A stretch of DNA of 64,000 nt from the NCBI GenBank assembly GCA_021108325.1, contig JAIORB010000133.1, forward strand, positions 1-64,000. The letters are read 5' to 3'. Positions 53,421 to 61,976 of the stretch are shown here, in pieces. The translations under genes and the position numbers were made by a program. The notes under the pieces are model-generated. The model saw only the letters and a list, made by a program, of their open reading frames with translations. It had not been told where the DNA came from and made no database searches. Every line of letters begins with the position of its first letter. The first letter of the stretch is position 1. Source of the DNA: Bacteroidales bacterium (GTDB lineage: Bacteria; Bacteroidota; Bacteroidia; Bacteroidales; UBA12077).

Positions 53421-56040
53421 CTTTTTGTTGTTCCAATTTTATACTTTTTTCTTCAATATCATCCTTCTGCGTTAAAATTTCATTAGTTCTTTCTTTTACT
53501 TTTTCTTCTAAGTATTCTTTTTCCTTTATCAAATTCTTTTCTCTGATCTTTATATAAAGTGCTATTAATAAAATAATTGTTATTATTATTATAGTAATAA
53601 ACCACCAAGATTTATAGAAGGGCGGTATAATCTTTATTTTAAGTTCCGTTGAAGTTTCATTCCAGACTTTATCGTTGTTACTTCCTTTTACTTTAAAAGT
53701 ATATGTGCCTGGATTAAGATTTGTAAATGTTGCTGACTTCATATTCTGAACATCAATCCAATCCTCATCTAAGCCTTCCAGCATATATTTATATTGATTT
53801 TGTTTAGGAGATGTATAATCTAAAGCGGCAAACTCAATAGTAAAGAAATAGTCCTTTTTTGTTAATACAATTTGTTTATAATTAGCATTAAAATACAGAT
53901 ATGGAGAAACATAGCTATCCCAAACAGATTTATTAAGAATTTTAAAATCAGTAATATTAACCTTAGGAAGATAAGGGTTGCCTATTACTTCAAGTGGATT
54001 AAAATACGTTAATGCCTGATTACTCCCGAAGTACATTATTCCGTCATCAGATTTAAAAACGGCATTTCTGGAAAACCCGCTACTCTCAATTCCTTCAATA
54101 AAAGTATAGTTAATTAGTTTGTTGTCTCCAGCTGAATATTTTGATAAACTTCTGGATGTACTTATCCACAAATTACCTAAATCATCTTCAAGTATCCCAA
54201 CTATCATATTACTTAGAAGCTCATTATTTTTCGGATGAGCAACAAAGTTCATATTATTATAATCGAATTTAATTAATCCATTTGATTCAGTTCCAATCCA
54301 GAGATTTTCATTAAGATCTTCAAATAATATAGAAACATGAATATCTCTTTTAAATACAGAGTCTTTAATTTTTGAAGGATTATAATTAATAAATTCACCA
54401 GTATCAGGCTTAAATAGGAATAGTCCACCTGCATATGATCCAACCCATAAGCGTCCATTACTGTCTAAAAAAATATCACTTATATAATTGTCAATAAATT
54501 GTTGCGATTTTTTTGTGTTATGATAGTATTTTTCGAATATATAATCATTAGGAGTACCCTTTTTTACTAATTTATTCAATCCATATGCCGTCGCTATCCA
54601 TATTGTTCCGGCTTCATCCTCGATTATCGTATTAATAATATTATTGCTTATGCTTGAATCATTATTTTCTGTAGGCAAATATCTGGTGAAATTATATGTA
54701 CCATTCCTATATTCAATTCTATTTAAGCCTCCCATGTACGTTCCTACCCAAATTATTCCATTTTTATCTACTAATACAGACCATACTCTATTTGCACTTA
54801 GTGAATTATTATCTATTGGATTTTGTTTAAAATGATTAAAGTTCTTTGTTATTGGATTATATTTTGATAGTCCACCACCATCAGTACCAATCCATAAATT
54901 GCCTTTTTCGTCGCTATCAATCGCCATAACTGCTGGATGAGGTAATGAGTTCTTATCTTTCGGGTTATGTATAATATTAAAGAATTTCTGTGGTTTTAAA
55001 TCTAAAATATTTAAACCACCTCCACGAGTTGCAATCCATAAATTACGGGATGCGTCTTCAAACAAATATTCAACCCTATTATGACTAATACTTTCCGAAT
55101 TTCCCAGGTCATGCTTAAAATGAGTAAATCTTTCTGTTTTTGGATCAAATCTATTTAAACCACGAGAATATGTTCCAATCCAAAAAATACCATATGAATC
55201 TCTTAAAATATATTCAACATTATTATCGCTAATACTGTTTAGATCATTCGCATTATGTTTATAATGTTTAAAAGTTTCTGTTTTTGGATCAAACTTACTA
55301 ATTCCTGTTTCCTTGTATGAAATCCAAATTGTTCCATCATCATCTGCAAAAAGGTGTTGAATACTATTAGAACTTGGACTATTTAAATTATTTGGATCAT
55401 GTAAATAACAGGTAAAGTTATTATTGTCTTTATTGAATTTGTTTAATCCATTTCCAGTTCCAATCCATAAAGTTGTATCTTTTGTTTCGCATATGCATTT
55501 AGCTCTTATACTACTATGACTACTCGGGTCATTTAAATCTGGTTTGTAAACTGTAAACTTTTCGCTATCTCTGTTGAATTTATTCAATCCTCCATTAGCT
55601 GTTCCAACCCAAATATGATTATAGCTATCTTCAAATACAAACATTATTTGATTATTACTTAAACCATGCTGATGAGAGAAGTTTGTAAATGTATTTGTTT
55701 TTGGATCGAATCGATCAAGACCACCACCAAAGGTTCCAAACCAGAAAATTCCAGAACGGTCTTGATATATTTTCCCAAAATTTCCAGTTGAAAGGGAATT
55801 TGTATCGTTAATATCATGCCTGTATATGGTAATTTTACTACCATCGTATTTGTTTAATCCATCTTGTGTACCAAACCAAAGATATCCAGATTTATCTTGA
55901 ATAATTGTATATACATTATTGTGAGAAAGACCATCTTTTATTGAAAGTTTTCTAAACTTATATTCGGGATTTTGGGCTTTAACAATGAACAATGAACAAT
56001 GAACAAGGAATAAGGCAAGTAACAGGCTTATTTTTTTCAT
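51928..56040 (-). CDS. Propeller-type sensor histidine kinase with GAF domain
   Basis: Start set at the ATG at 56040 (MKKISLLLALFLVHCSLFIV), which begins a signal peptide. The frame from 56082 adds 14 residues. Domains: periplasmic two-component-regulator propellers (~30-680; words like IFWIGTYSRGLNRFDPKT), Y_Y_Y domain (~690-775; YMLEGLDEDWIDVQ), TM helix (WWFITIIIITIILLIALYI), coiled coil, GAF domain (~860-1000), HisKA with H-box MIIHDLKNPLNAIIGL, HATPase_c with NLLTNAIKYTPNN, DTGQGIP and STGIGLTFCK, and an acidic helical tail. Bacteroidota propeller kinases of this layout usually sense polysaccharide or other external signals. Unlike classical hybrid systems it lacks a receiver and an AraC domain. 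Its 3' ~1.5 kb is almost identical to that of the next kinase. Confidence 0.93.
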   Translation of the reverse strand: MKKISLLLALFLVHCSLFIVKAQNPEYKFRKLSIKDGLSHNNVYTIIQDKSGYLWFGTQDGLNKYDGSKITIYRHDINDTNSLSTGNFGKIYQDRSGIFWFGTFGGGLDRFDPKTNTFTNFSHQHGLSNNQIMFVFEDSYNHIWVGTANGGLNKFNRDSEKFTVYKPDLNDPSSHSSIRAKCICETKDTTLWIGTGNGLNKFNKDNNNFTCYLHDPNNLNSPSSNSIQHLFADDDGTIWISYKETGISKFDPKTETFKHYKHNANDLNSISDNNVEYILRDSYGIFWIGTYSRGLNRFDPKTERFTHFKHDLGNSESISHNRVEYLFEDASRNLWIATRGGGLNILDLKPQKFFNIIHNPKDKNSLPHPAVMAIDSDEKGNLWIGTDGGGLSKYNPITKNFNHFKQNPIDNNSLSANRVWSVLVDKNGIIWVGTYMGGLNRIEYRNGTYNFTRYLPTENNDSSISNNIINTIIEDEAGTIWIATAYGLNKLVKKGTPNDYIFEKYYHNTKKSQQFIDNYISDIFLDSNGRLWVGSYAGGLFLFKPDTGEFINYNPSKIKDSVFKRDIHVSILFEDLNENLWIGTESNGLIKFDYNNMNFVAHPKNNELLSNMIVGILEDDLGNLWISTSRSLSKYSAGDNKLINYTFIEGIESSGFSRNAVFKSDDGIMYFGSNQALTYFNPLEVIGNPYLPKVNITDFKILNKSVWDSYVSPYLYFNANYKQIVLTKKDYFFTIEFAALDYTSPKQNQYKYMLEGLDEDWIDVQNMKSATFTNLNPGTYTFKVKGSNNDKVWNETSTELKIKIIPPFYKSWWFITIIIITIILLIALYIKIREKNLIKEKEYLEEKVKERTNEILTQKDDIEEKSIKLEQQKEKIIKSYHNVQLLSQIGQQIIANLSVEKILKTTYENVNDLIETPIFSIGIHNPEKESIDFFGLERLDGDILKSSDLLENKNLLSVWCFENQKEILLNNYSKEYKKYVSDKLFYKKNAIHESLIYLPLTTTKKIGVITIQNPKINAFTDYHLNILKNIAVYTSIALENADAFHCIELQKEEISSQAEELQTANDKLIELDQFKEELTGMIIHDLKNPLNAIIGLAESDIVKQSGKQMLNMIMNILDVNKFENTEIKIQTSNTSIYELSKLALSQVDLLYHQKSIKLINRIQNYYVDIDPEIIERVFINLLTNAIKYTPNNGTITLDSEEYSPDFIRIKVTDTGQGIPKEKLHTVFGKFEQVIARKSGLGRSTGIGLTFCKLFVEAHGGEINVESEENEGSIFWFTLPLGYQGDEEITIEEEVIEEKAIELTSTEKEILKPFLLKLQELEVYESTEVEKIIEQLDCSKTENLQKWKAEIVNAIDALNEEKYKKLIHLID
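55984..56004. repeat. AATGAAC heptamer repeat in signal peptide region
   Basis: Three perfect tandem copies of AATGAAC (plus partial) inside the coding region for the signal peptide. On the minus strand they encode CSLFIV-like residues. A degenerate version lies at 59967-59992 in the next kinase. Confidence 0.75.
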
Positions 56041-56271
56041 TTTCAGGCAATACATTATCAAGATACTCTTTGGTCGCATCATTCTTCCAATTAAATAGAC
56101 AAAAAGCCCTCTCGATAAAATGGTATAGTTCGACTAAATTACTGACAATTAAGTTAAAAGTCAATTTATTTGTTTAATATTTTCAGCATTTTAAAAAACA
56201 AACTTATTAACTTAGTTCTTAGAAAAGTTGTTTTCGATTCCCACAGAAAGAGATTTTCTTATCATTTATAT

Positions 56272-57765
56272 CTAATCAATTAAATGAATCAATTTTTTAT
56301 ACTTTTCTTCATTTAAGGCATCAATGGCATTAACTATTTCTGCTTTCCACTTTTGTAAATTTTCAGTTTTGCTGCAATCTAATTGTTCTATTATTTTTTC
56401 AACTTCTGTTGATTCATATACTTCCAGTTCTTGTAGTTTCAATAAAAATGGTTTTAGAATTTCTTTCTCAGTTGATGTTAACTCAATAGCTTTTTCTTCT
56501 ATTACTTCTTCTTCGATTTTTATTTCTTCGTTTCCCTGCCTACCTGCCGGTAAGGTAAACCAGAAAGTACTGCCTTCATTCTCCTCTGATTCTACATTGA
56601 TTTCTCCTCCGTGAGCTTCTACGAATAATTTACAAAAAGTGAGTCCGATACCCGTTGATCTTCCCAATCCTGATTTTCTGGCTATTACTTGTTCGAACTT
56701 ACCGAAAACTGTATGTAATTTTTCTTTTGGTATTCCCTGTCCGGTATCTCTTACTTTAATCCGAATAAAATCAGGTGAGTATTCTTCTGATTCAAGTGTA
56801 ATGGTTCCATTATTGGGAGTGTATTTTATTGCATTTGTGAGTAAATTAATAAAAACCCGTTCGATTATTTCAGGGTCGATATCAACATAATAATTTTGAA
56901 TGCGATTTATTAATTTAATACTTTTTTGGTGGTAAAGTAAATCAACTTGCGACAGCGCTATTTTTGATAATTCGTGTACAGAAGTATTTGATGTTTGTAT
57001 TTTTATTTCAGTATTTTCGAATTTATTAACATCCAGAATATTCATGATCATGTTTAGCATTTGCTTACCCGATTGTTTTACAATATCGTTCTCAGACAAA
57101 CCAATAATTGCATTCAAGGGGTTTTTTAAATCGTGAATAATCATGGTTGTTAATTCTTCTTTATATTTGTCTAATTCCAATAGTTTATCGTTTACAGCTT
57201 GTAGTTCCTCAGATTGTGAAAATATTTCTTCTTTTTGTAGTTCAATACAATTGAAAGCTTCTGCATTTTCCAATGCTATTGATGTGTAAACAGCTATATT
57301 TTTCAGAATGTTTAAATGATAATCTGTAAAAGCATTTTTTTGTGGATTTTGTATTGTAATTACACCTATTTTTTTTCCTTTGGTTGTAAGGGGTAGATAT
57401 ATTAAAGACTCATGAATCGCATTTTTTTTGTAAAACAATTTATCAGAAACATATTTTTTATATTCTTTTGAATAATTGTTTAATAGAATCTCTTTTTGAT
57501 TTTTAAAACACCATACTGATAAAAGGTTTTTATTTTCTAATAAATCAGAACTTTTAAGTATATCTCCATCCAGCCTTTCAATACCAAAAAAGTCTAAGCA
57601 TTTTTTCTCAGGATTATGAATACCGATAGAAAATATTGGTGTTTCCATTAAGTTACTTACATTTTTATAAGTTGTAATTATAATTTTTTCTACCGATAAA
57701 TTTGCAATTATTTGTTGTCCTATTTGGCTCAATAACTGAACATTTTGATATGATTTTTCGATTTC
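56272..57765 (-). repeat. Duplicated kinase 3' half, copy 2
   Basis: Counterpart of 51928-53420. The upstream parts of the two genes (propeller versus TPR/PAS) are unrelated. Confidence 0.85.
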
Positions 57766-60024
57766 CTGTTTTTTAGTTTCTATTGCTGCTTCAGCTTTTT
57801 TTGATTCAGTAATATCTGAATCAATTGCAATTAGTTTTGATAATGTACCTTTATCATTAATAATTGGAGTAATAGTTGTTTGCATCCATATATTTTCATT
57901 TGATTCTTTTGTGAATAAAAATTCATAGTTTACTGTAATTTTTTCACTAATACATGTAGCTAACTTTTTGTTAATTTCAAGATCTTTGGAACATTCTAAA
58001 ATGTTTTTACCTCTTTTTACAATAAATTCATCAAATGTTAAATCATACATTCGTGTAAATCCTTCATTTATCCATTCAAAATTACCTTGAGCATCCATAA
58101 TACTCACTGCATTGTCAGTTTTACTAGCAACTATTGATAGTTTTTCGAGTTCGTGATTTGTATTTTCAAGTTGTTCTGCCTGGGTCTGAACTTCTTCATT
58201 CATACTTTGCAGTTCAGCGTTTATTTCTTCAATTTCTTCCTTTTGTGCCGAAAGAATGCGGTTTGCTTTACGTTTTTGTATAAAACTGCGAAGCACAACA
58301 AGAATAAGCATAAGCATTAATACAAAACCTGCAATAAAGGAATTACGTACAATTTTTTGCCGTTTTACTTCTTCTGCGTGCACAGCATCTTTTTTTTGTT
58401 GTTCTAATTCAGCTGCCTGTTTTTCTTTTTCGTATTCCAGGCCTGTTGTTTTTTTGATGTTTTCTTCGTTAAAAATGTTGTCGCTCATTTGTTTGAATAG
58501 TTTAAAATATTCAAGCGATTTTTTGTATTGCCCGGCTTGTTCATATACAGTTGCCAAACCTTCGGCTGCATCTTTCAGATTGAGAGGATTATCAATTTCA
58601 TCTGCAATTTTATAGCCTCGCAACAAATATTCTTTGGCTTTTTCATATTGCTTTGTTTTTATATATAAGTTTCCTATACTGTTACATGATTGTGCAATTT
58701 CTTTACTTTCATTAATACTTTCACGTTTTTTAAGGCCTTTTAAAAAATACTCAAGGGCTTCTTCGTATTTTTGCTGCTTCATAAAAACAATTCCTTTACC
58801 GTTATATGCCCATCCTAGTACATGAGTGAAGTTAATTTCTTCGCCTATGCTTATGCACCGGTCGTAATAATCAAGTGCCTGATCTAATTTATTTTGTTTT
58901 TCATATATTAAAGCTATATTATTTAATTCATTTGAAATGCCCGATTTTTGTTTCAGTTCACTATAAATTTTCAAAGATTTTTGATAGTATTCAAGAGCTT
59001 TATTGTAATACTGCATTTCATAAAATATTACTCCGAAATAGTTAAAACAAACTGCAATCCCTCTTTTATCTCCTAATTCCTCTTTTATTTTTAATGATTT
59101 TTGATAGCATTCAAGGGATTTGAGATAATTGCCTTGTTCTTTGTATGTATATCCAATTTCTGCCAAACATACTGAAATTCCGCTTTTATCTCCGATTTCT
59201 TCCCTTATTTTCAATGATTTTTTAATATATTCCAATGCTTTGGAATAATCACCCTGTAATTTGTAAATTACTCCAATACTATTGTAACAATTTGCAATTC
59301 CGATTTTATCGCCGATCTCCTCTTTAATTTTTAGTGATTTTTGGTAGTATTTCAAGGCCGTTGGATAATCACCTTGTGTACTGTAAATTCCTCCAATATT
59401 ATTGTAAGACCGTGTAATTCCGATTTTATCGCTTAATTCTTCTTTGATAACTAATGATTTTTGGTAGTATTCTAAAGCTTTATGATAATCGCCACGTTTT
59501 TTGTAAATTGCTCCAATATTATTGTAGCACTTTGCAATCCCAATTTTATCACCTAATTCATCCATGATTCTCAACGATTTTTGGTAGTATCCCATAGCAT
59601 TAGGATAATCACATCGAACATGATAAATTACTCCAATACTTTTGTAACAATTTGCAATTCCGATTTTATCGCCGATCTCCTCATTAATTATTAAAGCCTT
59701 TTGGAAACATTCCAATGATTTGGAGTAATCGGATTTTTTGCCGTAATAAGCACCCGTTAATAGCAAACTTTCAGCTTTACCTTTCGGGAAATTCAAATCA
59801 TCGGCTAGCTTACCAGCCTTCTCAGAATATTGCAGGGTTTTATCATTATCAATTATATATAATTTATCGGCAACTTTGTTTAAAAGATTTACCCTAACGA
59901 TATCCTTTTCTGGGTGTTGCGCCAACAGGTTTTCGAGGCTGTCAATTTCAGGGTTTTGGGCATTAACAATGAATAAAGAACAAGGAACAATGAATAGTGC
60001 TAAAAATAGGTATATTTTTTTCAT
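56272..60024 (-). CDS. TPR-PAS-GAF sensor histidine kinase
   Basis: Start placed at the ATG at 60024 (MKKIYLFLALFIVPCSLFIV), which begins a signal peptide. The frame from 60075 adds 17 residues. Domains in order: signal peptide; about ten tetratricopeptide repeats (~40-480; unit GDYxKALEYYQKSLxIKEEx and DKIGIAxCYNNIGxIY), presumably periplasmic; TM helix (IAGFVLMLMLILVVLRSF); coiled coil; PAS domain (~640-760, NAVSIMDAQGNFEWINEGFT); GAF domain; HisKA (MIIHDLKNPLNAIIGLSEN); HATPase_c (NLLTNAIKYTPNN, DTGQGIP, STGIGLTFCK); acidic tail. The segment LPAGRQGNEE replaces LPLGYQGDEE of its paralogue, marking a palindrome relic in the coding sequence. No receiver or output domain is present. Confidence 0.93.
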   Translation of the reverse strand: MKKIYLFLALFIVPCSLFIVNAQNPEIDSLENLLAQHPEKDIVRVNLLNKVADKLYIIDNDKTLQYSEKAGKLADDLNFPKGKAESLLLTGAYYGKKSDYSKSLECFQKALIINEEIGDKIGIANCYKSIGVIYHVRCDYPNAMGYYQKSLRIMDELGDKIGIAKCYNNIGAIYKKRGDYHKALEYYQKSLVIKEELSDKIGITRSYNNIGGIYSTQGDYPTALKYYQKSLKIKEEIGDKIGIANCYNSIGVIYKLQGDYSKALEYIKKSLKIREEIGDKSGISVCLAEIGYTYKEQGNYLKSLECYQKSLKIKEELGDKRGIAVCFNYFGVIFYEMQYYNKALEYYQKSLKIYSELKQKSGISNELNNIALIYEKQNKLDQALDYYDRCISIGEEINFTHVLGWAYNGKGIVFMKQQKYEEALEYFLKGLKKRESINESKEIAQSCNSIGNLYIKTKQYEKAKEYLLRGYKIADEIDNPLNLKDAAEGLATVYEQAGQYKKSLEYFKLFKQMSDNIFNEENIKKTTGLEYEKEKQAAELEQQKKDAVHAEEVKRQKIVRNSFIAGFVLMLMLILVVLRSFIQKRKANRILSAQKEEIEEINAELQSMNEEVQTQAEQLENTNHELEKLSIVASKTDNAVSIMDAQGNFEWINEGFTRMYDLTFDEFIVKRGKNILECSKDLEINKKLATCISEKITVNYEFLFTKESNENIWMQTTITPIINDKGTLSKLIAIDSDITESKKAEAAIETKKQEIEKSYQNVQLLSQIGQQIIANLSVEKIIITTYKNVSNLMETPIFSIGIHNPEKKCLDFFGIERLDGDILKSSDLLENKNLLSVWCFKNQKEILLNNYSKEYKKYVSDKLFYKKNAIHESLIYLPLTTKGKKIGVITIQNPQKNAFTDYHLNILKNIAVYTSIALENAEAFNCIELQKEEIFSQSEELQAVNDKLLELDKYKEELTTMIIHDLKNPLNAIIGLSENDIVKQSGKQMLNMIMNILDVNKFENTEIKIQTSNTSVHELSKIALSQVDLLYHQKSIKLINRIQNYYVDIDPEIIERVFINLLTNAIKYTPNNGTITLESEEYSPDFIRIKVRDTGQGIPKEKLHTVFGKFEQVIARKSGLGRSTGIGLTFCKLFVEAHGGEINVESEENEGSTFWFTLPAGRQGNEEIKIEEEVIEEKAIELTSTEKEILKPFLLKLQELEVYESTEVEKIIEQLDCSKTENLQKWKAEIVNAIDALNEEKYKKLIHLID

Positions 60025-60393
60025 ATTCAGGGATTTTGAACTGCTTAATGTACAACTATTTAATGAAAACATCAAACAAAATGATTGTTTATTCTTATTT
60101 ACCAGTGCTTTATGGTACTAATTCCAAAACCCTATTACAAACACATTGGCAAGCCTGCTTGGTCAGCAGATAAATGTCTTTCGCTTTTTTTGTTTATCAA
60201 ATCCAAAATTATTGCCCAAACAATACTTTAGTAATTATCAGCATGTTTGATAGTTATTAAAATAATTTGTAGATTCACTACTTAATTGAATAGAAGGAGC
60301 TTTTTGCTTCTATTTACTAGTTAATCGAAATATTTACTTAAGAATAAAATTCAGATAATACAATACAAGTATCAATTAAACAAGGAGTAAATT
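60025..60393. other. Intergenic region with attI-like repeat
   Basis: A 369 bp gap. Apart from the repeat at 60212-60323 it holds only AT-rich DNA and a weak CCTGCTTGG/CAGCAG remnant near 60147-60167. No gene was seen. Confidence 0.6.
60212..60323 (+). repeat. attI-like repeat, copy B
   Basis: 112 bp matching 43108-43219 at all but five positions, ending at CTAGTTA and then diverging. Carries the same ATAGAAG/CTTCTAT hairpin. No attC-like site lies downstream of this copy in the window. Confidence 0.6.
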
Positions 60394-60846
60394 ATGAATG
60401 TAAAAAAAGTTCTTTTTGCAGGTTTAATTTCAGGACTTATCATGGGCATTGCATTGTTTTTAAGCGGTGCTATTGCATCAAGGATAGTCTATGGTCCACA
60501 AATGGTTCCTGAAGGTAAATTTGAACCTGATCAGATCAATGCTTTTTATTTCTTTTGGACCAAATTAGTAATTGGTGGTTTTTTTGGTATTATATTTACT
60601 TTAATATACTCGAGATTAGTAAGGTATATGAATTTTGCAGGCATTCTTAAAGGTTTATTATTTGGTTTTCTACTGTGGTTAATTATTTCGCTTTGGGACA
60701 TTTCTCATCCTTTGATGTATGAATCTATCGCAACTATAAACCAATTATTCTGGAATATTTATACACTTGGCGGCTTTTTGGCTTATGGCGCTATTGTCGG
60801 CTTTATCTTTAAGAAATGGATTAAAGAAAATTATGCAAAAGAATAA
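60394..60846 (+). CDS. Hypothetical small membrane protein
   Basis: A 150-residue protein with about four membrane helices (LFAGLISGLIMGIALFLSGA, LVIGGFFGIIFTLIYSRLV, LLFGFLLWLIISLWDI, TLGGFLAYGAIVGFIFKKW). Family not recognised. Preceded by a strong ribosome-binding site (AAGGAG, 7 nt before ATG), less usual in this phylum and also seen in the next gene. The two may be co-expressed or come from the same source. Confidence 0.82.
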   Translation: MNVKKVLFAGLISGLIMGIALFLSGAIASRIVYGPQMVPEGKFEPDQINAFYFFWTKLVIGGFFGIIFTLIYSRLVRYMNFAGILKGLLFGFLLWLIISLWDISHPLMYESIATINQLFWNIYTLGGFLAYGAIVGFIFKKWIKENYAKE

Positions 60847-60936
60847 ATTTACCGGCAGGCTTATAGTGTATTCCATTAAAGCTTGGCAATAATATTAAAT
60901 AACAAAATTATTAACTAATAACAAGGAGGACTTAAA

Positions 60937-61578
60937 ATGAAAAAATTAACATTACCATTTTTAATTATTATTTTAACTGTTTTAATATGGGCTTGTAGCA
61001 GCAGTAATGAAAATCACGGTTTAATAGGTAGTTATTATAAAGGACATACTATTAATGCATCCGGTAATATTGATATATCAGGTCTTGAAAAAGTTTTTGA
61101 ACGAACTGATAGTCTTATAGATTTTTGGAATGGAAGCGCAAATCATGCATGGAACCCCGTAAAAGAAAGTACGAATGATTATACTGTTGTTTGGAATGGA
61201 TATATTTATATTGAAGAGCCCGGTCAATATGGATTTGGAACTATTTCCGATGATGGTTCTGAAGTATGGATTGATGATGATTTAATTGTAGCAAATTATG
61301 AATATCAATGGTATGATTGGGAAGATAATATAAGTGAAGGTGATAATCAGGGCGAAACTTTTCCTTCGCTAATATTAGATGCCGGTTATCACAAAATATC
61401 TGTGCGATTTTTTGAAGGTGGTAGTTACGATGGTATAATACTATACTGGTTAAAACCGGAAATGGGAGAATCAATTATTCCGTATAATGGAACACACTTT
61501 AGTGATATTCCTCCTGTTTTTAACGAAAACACAAATTGGGAAATCGTTCCCAATTCAGTTCTGTTTACAAAAAAATAG
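60937..61578 (+). CDS. PA14-domain lipoprotein
   Basis: A 213-residue lipoprotein: lipobox LIWAC at residues ~16-20, then a PA14-like beta-barrel carbohydrate-binding domain (HGLIGSYYKGHTI ... WNGYIYIEEPGQYGFGTISD, DGSEVWIDDDLIVAN, ISVRFFEGGSYDGIILYWL). PA14 domains bind sugars or act as protein modules in adhesins and glycosidases. The role here is probably surface carbohydrate binding. A near-perfect Shine-Dalgarno (AAGGAGG) lies 9 nt before the ATG. Confidence 0.9.
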   Translation: MKKLTLPFLIIILTVLIWACSSSNENHGLIGSYYKGHTINASGNIDISGLEKVFERTDSLIDFWNGSANHAWNPVKESTNDYTVVWNGYIYIEEPGQYGFGTISDDGSEVWIDDDLIVANYEYQWYDWEDNISEGDNQGETFPSLILDAGYHKISVRFFEGGSYDGIILYWLKPEMGESIIPYNGTHFSDIPPVFNENTNWEIVPNSVLFTKK

Positions 61579-61582
61579 CATT

Positions 61583-61698
61583 ATACCAATTCTTCTTCAA
61601 ATGGTGTTTTGAAGATTTAGAATGGTTAATGCCGTTATATATTCAATCCATATTTGTTTTTCACAAATATGGCAATTTGAATAATAAACGGTATTATT
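61583..61698. repeat. ATACCAATTCTTCTTCAAA repeat, copy 3
   Basis: Left end ATACCAATTCTTCTTCAAA as at 17383, right end TTTGAATAATAAACGGTATT as in copy 2. Inside, CATATTTGT/ACAAATATG and the words GAATGGTTA match copy 1. Confidence 0.7.
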
Positions 61699-61721
61699 TC
61701 TAATCAGTGAAATTTCCTCGC

Positions 61722-61750
61722 AGGCCCTGACAATATGTTGGGGCCTTTTT
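61722..61750 (+). terminator. Possible terminator after PA14 lipoprotein gene
   Basis: AGGCCC (61722) pairs with GGGCCT, followed by five T. The loop is longer than usual (~14 nt), so this is moderate evidence only. Confidence 0.5.
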
Positions 61751-61774
61751 AAGTAAATCACCTAATAGACTGAT

Positions 61775-61845
61775 AGTCACGAGGTGACTTGACAAGAAAA
61801 GATGTGCATAACAACCTTTATGTCATTTAGTCACCCCGTGACTTG
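61775..61845. repeat. Paired small hairpins
   Basis: AGTCACGAGGTGACTTG (61775-61791) and AGTCACCCCGTGACTTG (61829-61845) are each small palindromes and near copies of each other, 38 bp apart. No ORF is present in this 398 bp gap. Confidence 0.55.
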
Positions 61846-61976
61846 CGGATTGTCAATAGAATGAATAGAATAGTCTTTTAATTACAAATTTTGTAATATT
61901 GTTTAATATAGAATACCTTTATTGAAACAGTTGATAGAATACTATTACGTTTCCTTAAATGAAAAACAAAAAGATT

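Noticed and set aside
58256..58615. 119-codon plus-strand ORF
   Set aside because: It is antisense to the coiled-coil/TPR part of a well-supported kinase gene.
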